Of a stretch of DNA of 64,000 nucleotides, positions 11,188 to 22,858 are shown one piece after another. A model generated the notes under the pieces. The model ran no database searches and was not told the DNA's origin. It saw only the letters and a program-made list of their open reading frames with translations. Within the stretch, counting starts at the first letter, position 1; each line of letters begins with the position of its first letter. The position numbers were made by a program, and so were the translations under genes. Source of the DNA: Plasmopara viticola (taxonomy: Eukaryota; Oomycota; Peronosporomycetes; Peronosporales; Peronosporaceae); the NCBI GenBank assembly GCA_001695595.3, contig MBPM02000112.1:121327-185326 (forward strand). Direction: 5' to 3'.

Positions 11188-12279
11188 CGCATGTTTTGCC
11201 AGCCGATTTTTATTGCTGGTACAATGTACCTTGTACACCAATTAGACAACCAGTGGCTGCGATTACGACCCACCAATTATTCTCGGAGGAAGGGCGGCCG
11301 GCGTCTGGATATGCTGGGGCAAATCCACCGTAGAATTCTTCCTCCTGCAGCGGTACAGTACAGTACACTTACGATTCTATGATGCATTTGCCAATGTCTA
11401 TGGATCTGCACGAATCGAGACCTGTGCAGCGATTGTTAAAAAACCACGTATTTCGACACCTCAAATCCTTACAGTATGAAGCGATAGGGTACCACCCTTG
11501 CAAGCTTCTTCTAATCTCACCCGGTGGCAAATTTAGGATCAGAGCCGTACGAGTGCAAGCCACGTATAGCAAACCTTTACGGTAGCCAGGTCTGTCTTAA
11601 GGTTATCTAAGATAAAAGCCGCGTCTATATCGTACGGTCTAATATTAATCATGGCTCATTGTATACGAAGGAAGATTGACTTTTCACGATGAAAATATAG
11701 ACGGTGTCACGGAAGCTGATTCTTGATCCAAGTGGAAAGTTTGATTAATAGAGCTACCATAGTATTTGTGAGTCAGATTTGCAGAAAGAAACTGCTGGAC
11801 AATGTGTAGCGCGGCTTCGGCCTCGAGCATCACGTCGGGACTACTTTTCTCGTCCTTTAACACACACGTCGGACCCAATGCGCCAGCATCGCATATACGT
11901 GAGGCATACGATACTTGTACATGCATTCTCGAAAGCGCAACTTTCGTCTCGGTTTGTCATATGGTTCAGGCATAAAAATCGTACATGAATACCGGATATC
12001 CTTGATGACATCAGTACTGAATACAATCACAGAGCGAGCGAACATGATGTATACGTTCGGATAGGTAACAAAGCACAGTAGGCATTATATCCATGTAGGT
12101 CTCGATTCATATCACGTTGCATTTGAGGCGAGTTGCTACTTTATAGTATGACATGGTATACAACCCTTTTGTAATAGGGATCTTACACCTTTACGGTCGC
12201 TTAACACTTACCGACACATTATTTTTGAGTCGTTGCTTACCTAGGCATTTTATGACGCTATAAGCCCCTCCTTCTTTCT
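11188..12279. other. Intergenic stretch, nothing recognised
   Basis: Overlapping small open frames on both strands (for example 11779-11988 on +, 11684-11926 on -) are unsupported. I see no RNA gene or transposon end. Confidence 0.45.
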
Positions 12280-12933
12280 TCATCTGCGGACACGTGAGAG
12301 TGTCCGAAGGCTGGCAAGCCTTTTACCCAGAGTATTGGGTAAACTGATGAGGCCTTGACGATAGGGTACTGGTAGCGCAAGAGCCGTTCGCGAAAGAGAT
12401 GTGCGATCGCCTACTAAGAATGTTGTAAATGTCTTAAGCACGTCCCCCATCAGCACCCTGCAGCCACGGTTGCCGTGGGTCACCAACGTCGATTGGATTG
12501 TAGTCAGAACTCGAAGGAGTGCAACTCGCCGCCGCTCAGTCTTTAAGGCGCATGGAGAAAGCATGGTCTGCATCTTGGGGAAGTGTTGTTTCACGACACT
12601 GTGGAGCCACTTGCACTCGGCGGAGCAGCTGTGTCCTAACTCTAGGTCACGGAGAAGATTGTCACGAAGCGTAATGTAGTCACTTAGCGGCCGACTCTGG
12701 ACCCAGGCTGTTGCCTCGATTGAAAGCTGCGAGTTAGGGTGCTTCCGACGCACCAAAAGCTCAAAGTGAACGATTTCATTACGCTTTTGACTTGTGTTCA
12801 TTGTGAGCGTCAAGTCCCGTAGCCACACCACCATCTCAGGCTCGGCAATGGGCGTGTGCAGCCGGGTCTTCAAGCTCATATAAACGGGGGAGGCTTGCGA
12901 CTCAGGCGATGACGGCGGCTTTGAGTGGGCCAT
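12280..12933 (-). CDS. PX-like domain protein, paralogue 5 (divergent)
   Basis: A 217-residue protein from the ATG at 12933. It keeps W37, the H101-x-C103-x-A-E-C107-x-W109-L core, FPK and the TTFLVGD end of the terminal helix. The segment corresponding to F-D-E-Y-R reads LSDYITLRDNLL, so it lacks the aromatic and the arginine found in the other copies. If the family binds phosphoinositides as PX domains do, this copy may bind weakly or differently. The C-terminal tail is basic (R-rich end) where other copies are acidic or S/T-rich. There is no RING remnant. Confidence 0.75.
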   Translation of the reverse strand: MAHSKPPSSPESQASPVYMSLKTRLHTPIAEPEMVVWLRDLTLTMNTSQKRNEIVHFELLVRRKHPNSQLSIEATAWVQSRPLSDYITLRDNLLRDLELGHSCSAECKWLHSVVKQHFPKMQTMLSPCALKTERRRVALLRVLTTIQSTLVTHGNRGCRVLMGDVLKTFTTFLVGDRTSLSRTALALPVPYRQGLISLPNTLGKRLASLRTLSRVRR

Positions 12934-13517
12934 CGTGCGTGGGGAGGGGAGGGGGCGGATAGATTTTGAAGGCTGCTGAGCGATTTGACACGAGCCAGGC
13001 GGTTAAAGAGGCGGCTAGCGGAGCGGGTCATAGGAAGTTTCTATAAAGTGCGAAGAATTAGAGCCTTTTTGAGATATGATTTGCCAAACCTGCCTCTATT
13101 GTCTCTGGCGACCATGACAATCTCTTTCTAAATACAGTACTGATTTGTAAGCAAGCAGGGAGCGCGCGTGCCCAGCCTGAGTACAATCTCGAAGTCTATG
13201 GGCAAGAATCCTGGCTGCAAATACGAGGGGTTGCATATAGAGACAGTGGATATTGCATTAAAAAGTCAAGTCCATTTCTATGACAAATTATTAAAGATAA
13301 GGAATCCGGTGGCGAACCACGTTAATCGACTTTATTGAACATTTATGACATTTTCAATTCTTAAAAACTCGCCATCACTTGACCAACATATTTCGGTGTA
13401 AACTTTTGGAACACCAAACGGATAGAATACTCTCGGCAATTCGACAGCTTCATAACCGGTATCCTTGTATTGAGTCTTTGCCCCTGTACAACTTGCCCCT
13501 GCTTGTGTCTGCACACT
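12934..13517. other. Intergenic stretch between paralogues 5 and 6
   Basis: No gene recognised. A minus-strand open frame at 13332-13514 directly follows the stop of paralogue 6 but starts in sequence with no family similarity, so I read it as downstream sequence. Confidence 0.4.
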
Positions 13518-14234
13518 TCACTGACCAGACTCGGACTTGCACGATCTCCGGCTTCTCCTGCAGACAGAGATATCCTGAAATGGCGAGATAATGTCTTCAT
13601 CATTGCTGCAATTGGACATGAAACTAGCAGACGACTCGCGTATAGTCTGGTCGGAGCTGCAGCGGCCAAGCGCCATGGCCACCAACGGAAGCTCGGCGCT
13701 TTCACCCAGTATGAATGTGGTGAATTCGATACAGATGCCACGCACGAGTACCTTGCAGCCCTGGTTGCCACGATTAACAAGTGAAGCATGGAGTGTACGC
13801 AGCATACGTATAAGCGCCTGTCGTCTAGCCTCAGTCGTGCGAGGCGAGTTGGCTGCAAGAATTTTAGGCTTGGGAAAATGATGTTTTATCACTGCGTATA
13901 ACCACTTGCACTCAGCAGGACATGCATGTCCTGGCTGAAAACGGCGCAGCAGACGCTTGCGGAAGCGCCTATAAGCCTCAAAGGGGCGGGTGACCGACCA
14001 GACCAACTCTGGATCTTGGCAAAAAGGTGGTGTGTAGCTCGCCTGTACTTTGTATTGCACTCTGGAGCCTGCGCACGAGGAATCATCATTCATGACAGTG
14101 GTCAAATTAAGCTGAAGATGCTCTAGCCACGCTGTGGCCTCGGGAAGCTCCACCGAGGCTGCGCGTTTACGATAGTAACAAGAAAAGTTAATAATAGGTG
14201 TGCTGCAGGCTGTGACAGTCGACAAAATCGCCAT
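13518..14234 (-). CDS. PX-like domain protein, paralogue 6
   Basis: A 238-residue protein from the ATG at 14234. The PX-like domain shows W36, FEAYRR at 85-90 with a strongly basic RFRKRLLRR run, H103-x-C105-x-A-E-C109-x-W111, FPK and a helix ending FTTFILGE. The tail contains an acidic NDED and then C225-R-R-S-R-R-S-C, followed by a stop. It is basic and lacks the C-x2-C of a RING start, so it is probably not a RING remnant. It is the last member of the cluster, 300 bp from a retroelement insertion at 14.5 kb. Confidence 0.77.
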   Translation of the reverse strand: MAILSTVTACSTPIINFSCYYRKRAASVELPEATAWLEHLQLNLTTVMNDDSSCAGSRVQYKVQASYTPPFCQDPELVWSVTRPFEAYRRFRKRLLRRFQPGHACPAECKWLYAVIKHHFPKPKILAANSPRTTEARRQALIRMLRTLHASLVNRGNQGCKVLVRGICIEFTTFILGESAELPLVAMALGRCSSDQTIRESSASFMSNCSNDEDIISPFQDISVCRRSRRSCKSESGQ

Positions 14235-14536
14235 GGCTTTGTCTAAGGTTTGTTGCTCGACTGGCGAGACAAGTGACCTAGAAGTCGAGAATTACGCTGT
14301 GTGGGTCGGCCGAGGTCGGCCACCAAGCGTGCGACACTTAATGGCTGCCACGGAGGCTATTTGTAGCCAATAATGTCGACTCTTTGGTCGGCAAGAGAAG
14401 GCCAAAGAATTCTATGAAAAGAGGACCCGCATACCTTATTTTTGCGCGAGTCAATCAGTGTGACAGCATTTAATTAGAGTCGTTGGCGACGGCATTGTCT
14501 TATTTGTCAAGAGATAATTTTAGTCCGCAGACGATC
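14235..14536. other. Promoter side of paralogue 6
   Basis: Contains two near-identical GGTCGGCC units around 14307-14322 just upstream of the gene. No other structure seen. Confidence 0.4.
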
Positions 14537-15707
14537 CGTCATAACTTGTAATGTAATGTATTACGTTATCGCGTTGCCAAGTTATGCACGTGCTAGGCTC
14601 AGTCTGGCTAGTCCACGGCATAGAGTGGTGTCCGCATACGTCGAGTCTCGTTCGGCGGGCAGTGCATCCAGCACCGAGGTCAAATGGGTCTTCCATTTCT
14701 TTCGGTCTTGTGCAAGGGTACGTACCACTTCGAGGTCTTGTGCTGTCCGGAGTCGAAAGCCGGAGCCACGGGAAACAAGATTGTGGTCGAGTGTCGAGGG
14801 GAGCGTGGTGCGGGAACGTCCGCGCCATTTTGCTGCGGTGGAGAAGAAGAAGGCACGCATCTGGAGGTCAGCTGGAATGTCGGGATAGCGGCGAAGTACA
14901 TGGCCAAACAGGCGCCAGCGAGCTTGTGTCAGTCGTAGTCTCAGCGGCCGCTCATCACAGAGGTCGTAGAGTCTTGCATTCGAAATGGGTCGGGGGTAGC
15001 GATAGCCAAGAGCGTAGCGAAGCTGGCGGCGATGGAAACTCTCGAGGCCGTGGAGCTCTGACTTGGTAAGAGCCCAGTTGTACAGCAGAATCGGTAGAAC
15101 GTAGGTGTTGTACAATCGAATGCGTGTCTTGGGTGAGATGAACGTGGGGCGGAGCCAGACGGACCAGAGGCGGTGGAGCGCGAGGGTGGCCAGGGACTTG
15201 CGTCGGGATAGATCTTTAATATCGCCGAGGAGTGTTCCGAGCTTCTTAGTGTGGTGCCAGGTTTCTTCTCGGGATCGGGCGTGTCGAGTGGCGCCCGACG
15301 GGTTGCAGTGGCGGCGGATTTCGGTGACTTCGGTCTTGGCTTCGTTTTTTTTTTTTTCAGAGTTAGAAGGAAGTCATCAATGCGGTGCTCACCTCTATCG
15401 TAAATCTTGGTTTCTCGGAGGCCAAGGATATCGACGCGGTAGCGCCGGAGATCTTCGGGGAGTGTTTCGTGCTTCTTGCGCTTCGAACCTAGAGAATTCA
15501 CATTAAAGGAGCCAATCCGGATGCGATTGGCGCGGTTAAGGGCGTGGAAGGGGGGTTTGGCCTGGTGCTGGAGACCGTCGCGTCGAGGGTGAGACTCGTT
15601 AGAGACCTGCAGATGCCCGAGAGCACCTGCCCGAAGCGCGCGAGCATTTAGCCCCCGCGCTTGGAAGGAGGGCGTCACCCCAACCTTTTCCGAAAACGTC
15701 ATAACTT
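14537..15707 (-). mobile_element. Internally deleted non-LTR (LINE) retrotransposon
   Basis: The body is 14548-15696, flanked by the 11-bp direct repeat CGTCATAACTT (14537-14547 and 15697-15707). It reads right to left. The 5' part encodes the start of an apurinic endonuclease domain (IRIGSFNVNSLGSKRK, then DILGLRETK). The 3' part encodes the region after the reverse transcriptase, with LPILLYNWALTKSELHGLE and ARWRLFGHVLRR, ending at a TAATACATTACAT tail. The reverse-transcriptase core is missing: the frame jumps from the endonuclease start, through an A-rich run near 15350, into the C-terminal region. It is therefore defective but complete at both ends. The clade cannot be set without the RT core. 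Confidence 0.85.
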
Positions 15708-16405
15708 ATCGGTACTTTATTCGTAACGAAAGCCCTGTCGTACGAGGGCCGAAGTAGGTACGTAAGTAAGTATTTCTTTACGCAAGATAAAAAAAAAAAA
15801 ACGCTTCATCTTGGATAAATTCAATATACAAAACGGTGGCGCTGACGGCCGCAATATCTATCAGATACATATTATAACAGCATGCAGCAATATTTTTCGA
15901 TACAATGTTATCTGTGTCTGCTAGACAGTGTACTTAACGCACATGTATACTTGCCCCGTAGTATACAGGCAACATCAATGCTCGTCATAAAAAGTATTTT
16001 ATTTAGACTTTACTGTACTATAAGGGGGAACTAGGCGGCGACCAGTAAAAAGAACATTTGTGCAAGGCGACTTACAACACGATCGCTTGTTACGTTGATG
16101 AAACGTTATCTAACGCATACACATGCCGTCGTCATAAAAAGGGAGCGCACTCGTATGCTTGATTTCATGAACTGCAGGCAATAAGTGCGCGCAACGGATC
16201 CCAAGACATTAGCTGATAGTATTCCACATTGTGTCAAGTGATGTTTCGAACACCAGTAAAAGGCACCGAAGAATGCAACAAGGTCCTACACAATTGAGTG
16301 ACACAAGTCGAGGCAAAAACAATAAAAAGGTAATGTGGATTTACAAATCAGTAGCGCAAGATCGTATACATTAGGTATGTTTGCGCTTGATTGTAGAGTT
16401 AACCC
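15708..16405. other. Intergenic stretch, nothing recognised
   Basis: AT-rich spacer between two retroelement copies, with an A run near 15790. No gene, RNA or further repeat seen. Confidence 0.5.
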
Positions 16406-16756
16406 ATAGCTACAGGTATTGTATTGTATTGTATTACGTTATCGCGTTGCCAAGTTATGCACGTGCTAGGCTCTATGGCTAGTCCACGGCATAGAGTGGT
16501 GTCCGCATACGTCGAGTCTCGTTCGGCGGGCAGTGCAGCCAGCACCGAGGCCGTGAGGGTCTTCCATTATTTTGTGTACTTCTGACTTGGTAAGAGCCCA
16601 GGTGGCGCCCTGGTGCTGGAGACCGTCGCGTCAAGGGTGAGACTCGTTAGAGACCTGCAGATGCCCGAGAGCACCTGCCCGAAGCGCGCGAGCATTTAGC
16701 CCCCGCGCTTGGAAGGAGGGCGTCACCCCAACCTTTTCCGAAAAATAGCTACAGGT
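16406..16756 (-). mobile_element. Short LINE-derived non-autonomous element (copy C)
   Basis: The body is 16418-16744, in reverse orientation, flanked by the 12-bp direct repeat ATAGCTACAGGT (16406-16417 and 16745-16756). The tail appears on the plus strand as three tandem ATTGT units. Internal junctions match copies A, E, F and H. It inserted in AT-rich spacer DNA. Confidence 0.9.
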
Positions 16757-17836
16757 TTAAAGCAAAAAACAATTTGAGTCCGTCTTATTTATACCGAAAC
16801 TAAGAAGAGTTTAGAGCTTGTCAACGTCGATATTATCAGCATTTACAAATTTTACCACCTCAATCTTTTTTGGGGCTACGCGCTTGTCACAGTACATTGC
16901 ATTGCTTTGTCACTCTCTCGACTTGACTAGTGGTGTAACGCTTCAAGCGGACGCTCTCATTCGGTATTTAAGCACACACGCTAAGTGAAATTATCGTTTT
17001 ATGAGCCGACGCGAAAAAAATCACCTCGATCTCAAATTTTGACTGAACATGCCAATGAACGTCAACGTGATCAAGTGTTAAGATTTATTTTTTTGTAGAT
17101 GCAAGCTAGTTATCATGTACGTGTGCTTAATTGGTTGCGACATGGAGAGGTAGAGCCAACGTAATATTTTTCGATTGACCACGGTCCAAAGTCATTTGAA
17201 ATCTAAATTAGTAATCACAATATTTTTCTTTTAAAGGTGATATGGCAAAAAAAAGAGTCTGTCGCACAGTCTGAAGCACCGCAAATACTAAAACGCGGCA
17301 GGATACTTGCTTCGCGTTAATGACGACTTTGCTGCTACCGACAAAGACTTTAGGGTCATATGTGACAGCGCCGTGAATTCAAAGCTTAAACAGACCGTCA
17401 TAAGCTTTGACTAAAATTAAATTTTCCTCGAAATTATAAAAGTCAAAAGTATGCCACAACGACACCTGTCGCCTTAAGTCTTGCGAAAGACGATGCGTGC
17501 ACTTTTTAATGCTAGTGTTTTTTGCCAGGTTGCATCGAGGCCATATCCACTACAACCAAAACATCTTGGCACTTCGAAATATCACGTATATTGTTTTGCA
17601 AACTACGACGTAAAGTTGCCGGCGAGACAATTGGTACATATATGTGCAATTACTAAACTCACGAAGTAAATGTACTAATCGTTTGTGAAATCTATTAGAC
17701 AAATTGTGAAATGTACTAAAATGCTATTTTTCGGCATTGAGATGCGCTCAAAATCAATTTTGAGGATACATATCACTGGCTTTTGACTAGCAACGACATT
17801 TGCGGATTCTGAAGTATAAATGGCATTATAGGTAAG
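16757..17836. other. Intergenic stretch, nothing recognised
   Basis: A small plus-strand frame at 17481-17669 has no recognisable features. Otherwise AT-rich spacer. Confidence 0.45.
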
Positions 17837-17995
17837 TACACAAAATAATGGAAGGCCCTCACGGCCTCGGTGCTGGCTGCACTGCCCGCCGAACGAGACT
17901 CGACGTATGCGGACACCACTCTATGCCGTGGGCTAGCCATAGAGCCTAGCACGTGCATAACTTGGCAACGCGATAACGTAATACAATACAAGGTT
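17837..17995 (+). mobile_element. 5'-truncated copy of the LINE-derived element (copy D)
   Basis: Only the last 160 bp of the short element family are present, from ACACAAAATAATGGAAG to a TAATACAATAC tail. 5' truncation is typical of target-primed reverse transcription. I could not find a convincing target-site duplication. Confidence 0.8.
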
Positions 17996-18895
17996 TGATA
18001 AAAAGGCAGCAGCACAATTTCCACCCACAAGTTGGCTCCGCTTATCAGTCGCCTGGCGGCGTCACTTCGTTTAGCGTAAAAATTGACGAAAATGTGGTAT
18101 ACGTAGCTTTATAGCGGCATCATGCTTAAATTGTTGCGAGCTGCTACTATTAAATTGACGGCATTCGTTTCGATCGCCCATGACCGATCGAAGACTGCAA
18201 GATTAATGTACTGCACAAAACTTCTGCAGCCACTTTAAAGTACTCGTATAAAAATCAATACGTCTCAACACATGTCCATATCGCCAGCGCATTTGTCAAA
18301 TATAAGTTATGTTATGCTGTCATATGCCAAATTCTCTGTGCAGTCCAACGGATTACCAAGTAAAGTATATGCTATGGTGGAACTCTAGCAAACATCTACT
18401 GACTAGAGCTTCAAAATACTATATAGCTCTATATGTTAAGATTTCAAGTTCATTTACTGGCATGATGAGTGCTCGAATAAGGTACATTTTGTTTGAGCAC
18501 TTATGATATTGATTTTACAACTCATCTACCAATAACACTATATTGATTTAACGGCTTCAATTGGCTCATTGGTTACAAGTTTGTGCTACAGAGTCCGCGG
18601 AGAGGCTTTAACAGCAGCCACCGGAACGAAAAGGAAGGAGTCAAGTGTACGTATCTAATTTACAGGGCTAATGGGCAATATCCCGAGCAACACAAAGGTG
18701 CACTACTTATGCCGCCAAATAGTGCTACATTTTCTCGCTTCGGAACTCTGATGCAATGCTAACCGATATCTATGCTCACATCGACCAGCAAATTGCGCTA
18801 CTTTGTTTGCTTTGAAATAATGATACTGTAACGCTACAGAAGACCTTGCTCCCACCTTGGTATTAGCCTAAATACACTGACCATTGCTAAATTCA
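17996..18895. other. Intergenic stretch, nothing recognised
   Basis: AT-rich spacer with one unsupported plus-strand open frame (18309-18506). Confidence 0.45.
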
Positions 18896-19330
18896 TCAAT
18901 GTTGACGACTATATAGCTTCAGAGGAACATAGTCAATCTTAAAGCATTCAGAATTTTTTTGAGCACATTGGCACACCGGACAAATCAAAATTGTACCTTT
19001 GTCGAGTGGCCGTCGTACAATTGCTGGAGTGATGTGTGCTGACCAACCAGAACGGCAAATTACATTTCGACCGTCCTTTGCTGTATCATCTGTTTCAGTG
19101 GTAGCGTATTTTGATGAACATTTTGTCAGGACTTCAGAAAACAAAACGTACGCGCCCGGCAGATCATTGACGTCGAGACTGTTTAAGTGACAGGACGCTG
19201 CGTGTAGAGCCACTTCGAGCTCCATAATGAAATCGACAGTGTTTCTTAACGAAACGCTTGGCGGACTCAATGCCACCGGGCGGCTACATTGTCTTACATT
19301 TACATCGTATCCTCGGCGGTAGCATAGCAT
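18896..19330 (-). CDS. Hypothetical protein, 144 residues
   Basis: A single open frame from an ATG at 19330. I recognise no family. Composition looks protein-like: a hydrophobic/acidic middle (NTVDFIMELEVALHAAS), a region containing RSGWSAHITPAIVRR and a C-terminal C-P-V-C-Q-C cluster that could bind a metal but is too short for a defined finger. There is no signal peptide and no RXLR motif. It stands alone in a repeat-rich area and could be a lineage-specific gene, a fragment, or chance. Conservation in related genomes or RNA reads would decide. Confidence 0.35.
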   Translation of the reverse strand: MLCYRRGYDVNVRQCSRPVALSPPSVSLRNTVDFIMELEVALHAASCHLNSLDVNDLPGAYVLFSEVLTKCSSKYATTETDDTAKDGRNVICRSGWSAHITPAIVRRPLDKGTILICPVCQCAQKNSECFKIDYVPLKLYSRQH

Positions 19331-22300
19331 TTACCGTAAAACAGACTGCGTTGGTGCTTTCATTATTAAAGTAAAAACAACTAGATCATACCATACATGC
19401 ATATAAGGATCACGGATTGAACCAATACCCGAAGCCAAACCACCAAAAAGGATTAAAAGGGAGTGTAAAGACTGGTTTGTCGTTTTCATTGCATTCATTC
19501 GATGAAGCAGAGATTAATAGAAGTGACATATAGGCGACTACTTAATCGCCACAACTTAACGGTCTACTACATAGAACCAAGTCTTATGTTAGAATTTAAG
19601 TTTCTGTTACGAATTATTCCTAACGATTGCAACAAAAAAACACCCCTATCGGCAATTATACTGGTATGAATCTCTTCTGGCATTCGTAACTCTTCGTGAG
19701 CGTCTCGTATGTGCAAGATGCTGTATGACTTCGTTACACCACTTTTCACTTGTAGTCAATCTTACGCCCTCGCGGGTATATTATTAAAGAGGTTTTAAGT
19801 TTCACCGCATTTGCCAAACGTGCAGCTTGCACCGCTAAAATGGATCACTAATTTTGAGGAGGCAACTGTATTGTCGGCCCTCCCTGCTACCAAGCGGCTG
19901 AAGTACGTCACGAGCTTACGAACAACGTCTATAACATAGGAGTGGGATCAAAAACGCAAGCGCCAAAGGCCCCCAGCAGTGACGCCTTCTGCGGACTAAT
20001 CCCGGCAATGTGGAACTATATCATACATAATACTTAAGTGTTCTAATCAAGGATTAAGGTGTGCTTGGCGTTCTCACTAACTTCCCTGGGACGATAAATG
20101 CTGGAAACTCATTGATTAAATCACTTCACCGGAGAATTGTGGTGCTCTGAAGGCGCATGAAGGAACAGTTATAAGCAACATTTTTTTCGAAAAATTGTGA
20201 GCTTCCCGGCCTCACGCTACCTTGCCTTCAAGGAAATGAAAGTTGCACAGTAATTTTCATTACCCAAGCAGAACTGACGACCTTTATAACTATGGAGTCA
20301 AGTTTCGAACAAATTAATAGAGCATAGCTTTTATATAGCATGAGGTTAGAACCGTCATGAAATTCACTTCTTCAAGCGCAAAACGAGACACTGGAAGAAG
20401 CGACCTGACTGTGATTTAAAGGAGCACAATCAGGTCGCTTCTTTAATGAAGTAGCTCGATTCTCCAGAATGTTGCGGATGGTCCGCTTCTAGGAAAAGTA
20501 TCCTATGTAGGTCAGCTGGCTCGGCTCAAACATTAGTCAGCTTAAGGGCTACGGAGCATAGTGGCATGAGCTTCTTTGACTGCAGCAACTAAGGGTCCAT
20601 GAAATGTACCTGCAACGAAAGTACACACCTTCGTCTTGGGATTTGTTGAGTCGCTGGAAAACGCTGCGCTCTCAAAGCTTGCAAAACCAGTTCTAAAATG
20701 GGCCGACGCGACCCAGTAGAAAGAAAATTCATGACCTCATTATGCATGTGGGGTAGGTACACATTGTTGAAGTCTGCGTCGGATAGATTTCCAGCTCTGG
20801 AAGAAAAATGTAGCAGCAAAGATTTGCCTAATGTACACATAAAGTTTCAAGGTAGAACAGACGATTTAGAGACTCTGTAAAGTTTTGGAATGCCGCAAAA
20901 TCTCAGGCGCCAACAAGCAAAAGAGGTAAATCGAATAGTTGTACCAATGGTTTTAGAGATTGCAACATAAAAGAAGCGCTTTTGGTTCGACTACTTAATG
21001 AACGATCGATAATTTTGGCAGCACGAAGTGCCGAAACTAGCCTTATCCATAAGTAGACACTCTTCCAAAAGTGCCGTACGCATTCAAAGGGAAGTAACTT
21101 GCTTCGCGGGATGGGTCGGGTGGCAGTTGTGAGCCTGACGTCACTTGTTGACTCTGTGGCTGGGAAGGTTTGAGCTTTAGTCGAGACTCTAGCTCTGTTT
21201 ATTTCAATTTTTCGAGCTTTTAGAAGTGTCCCGTTTGTCAGTCGAACCGAGCTTGACTTATTTTGCTTTTCTCTCACGAAGCAACTGTCAGTCTTCTTAA
21301 TTGACCGCAAACGCTTGCCAGCGCGAACGTTTTTGTAACGTTTCAGAGTCTGTCAAGGATCGAATGGGGTTTTCTACCTTCGCACGTATGTTTGTCTCCT
21401 CAACAATTCATTACTGTTGAATTCTATCCGAAAGCTGTCAAACTCTCAGCATTTAGATTTCTAAGATGTCTAACAAATACACAGAGCTTAGACATTTCCT
21501 TGCAGGGCGTCCAACTGATGATCAGTTTCTGCCTGATTCGAGAGCACGGCTTCTATTAACGACCTTTCAAACACTAAAGAAAGACAAAGAGCCACTCTGT
21601 CGACCTCCTTCAGGACATGCACGGATTATGGGCCCTAAGTCACCGTAGCCGAGCAGCATTTTGTGACACCACTAAACGATTCCTATAGGACAAGAAACTG
21701 CCAATTTCCTTGTTTGTGGCTTAGCATTCCATTAAAGCGATATCGAACACCTTGTTTTTAGCTGCTGTCGGCACGCTAAAGTGTTGAAAGCGAGGCGGGT
21801 CCACCCTTGGCTGTCCATGCACCCAGTCACTTTGACTTGCTCGAGGAGTGGTATCCCAACAGTAGAGGCCGTCATTTCGTTAGATTCATGAATGCATTTA
21901 TGGAGCTTACGTTTTCCTTGCTTGCAGTTAAGAATTTAAATTTGGTCGGCCTAAAGTTGTTAAAAGAATCGCTGCACTCTCAGCTGCTCCTTCATTATTT
22001 TAAAAGATGCAGATTATTCGAGTGATTTGGATTCACTGGCGAGTGCTCAGCATTTAGTCCGGTTCCAAGAAAACGAGTGTTAAGGCCATGTACACCAGAT
22101 TGTTGCCGCATCAACAGTCTTCAATTCAAGAGAAAGCCTTTACCAGTTACGCTATCGAGGCTTGCTCTGCCTGGGCCGGCTCTGATTGTGAAAATTGAGC
22201 GCCGGGACGCGTTTGAGTTCTTAGCAGTAGATAAGCTGCAAACAAAGCCAACCCTGAGGCCCGTAGAACCCATCAAAACTTCTTTGCAATGCGAGCTGCT

Positions 22301-22858
22301 CGCGTGACAGATGTGGGAAGATATATCTACTCATCCGGACGTAACGTTTGCAAGATTTCATTTAGTCGATCTACTTTCGTCATTATAGAACTAAATACAA
22401 GCACTACCAGCTTGAAGAAGTCTCGAAGCACCTTACAGAAAACTGATGTGAAGGGAGACGTATTTTTTTGTCGTTTGTATCTCCGGTCATGAGTCTGTGT
22501 GCGAGAGATTTAAATAAAAGACATTTATCGTCTAATTCTTCAATGCACGAAATGACTTAAGAAAAATATTATTGATTCTTAATCCTCACCTAATATAAGT
22601 ATCAAGTCTTATCGGAGACGTTTTAGAAGCTTCAAAAACGGTGGAGCATCCTACCAATTTTTTTAGTTAGCATATCAAGAAAATTTAAATGGATATATTC
22701 CCTGCCTAGATTGCAGAATAAAATTCAAGAACTTACATCGTATCAACAATCGGTTGTGCACCGATTTTCTTTAAGACCTGGAATGTCGAATGGTCGCCCA
22801 CCTGAAGATCGCGTATCTCTTAGAACGCTGTGTGATCCCGTAACATGGGGTGTTCCTT
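19331..22858. other. 3.5-kb gene-poor stretch with open-frame fragments
   Basis: Several open frames lie end to end: 20589-20840 and 20903-21310 on -, and 21466-21648, 21807-22025 and 22077-22307 on +. None matches a family I know. The two minus-strand frames are in different phases and could be pieces of one degraded gene. The only clear structure is the hairpin at 20395-20443. Confidence 0.4.
20395..20443. repeat. Imperfect hairpin, 19-bp arms
   Basis: Arms 20395-20413 and 20425-20443 are reverse complements with one mismatch; the loop is 11 bases. The core is GAAGCGACCTGA. The arms are GC-moderate, so a chance origin is unlikely. It may be a small foldback element or structured transcript. 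Confidence 0.75.

Noticed and set aside
13361..13858. 165-codon minus-strand frame
   Set aside because: An out-of-frame shadow of PX-like paralogue 6; the frame with family motifs is 13518-14234.
14584..15069. 161-codon plus-strand frame
   Set aside because: Antisense shadow of the LINE C-terminal coding region.
18896..19330. Secreted RXLR-type effector
   Set aside because: The 144-residue protein has no signal peptide and no RXLR or EER motif.
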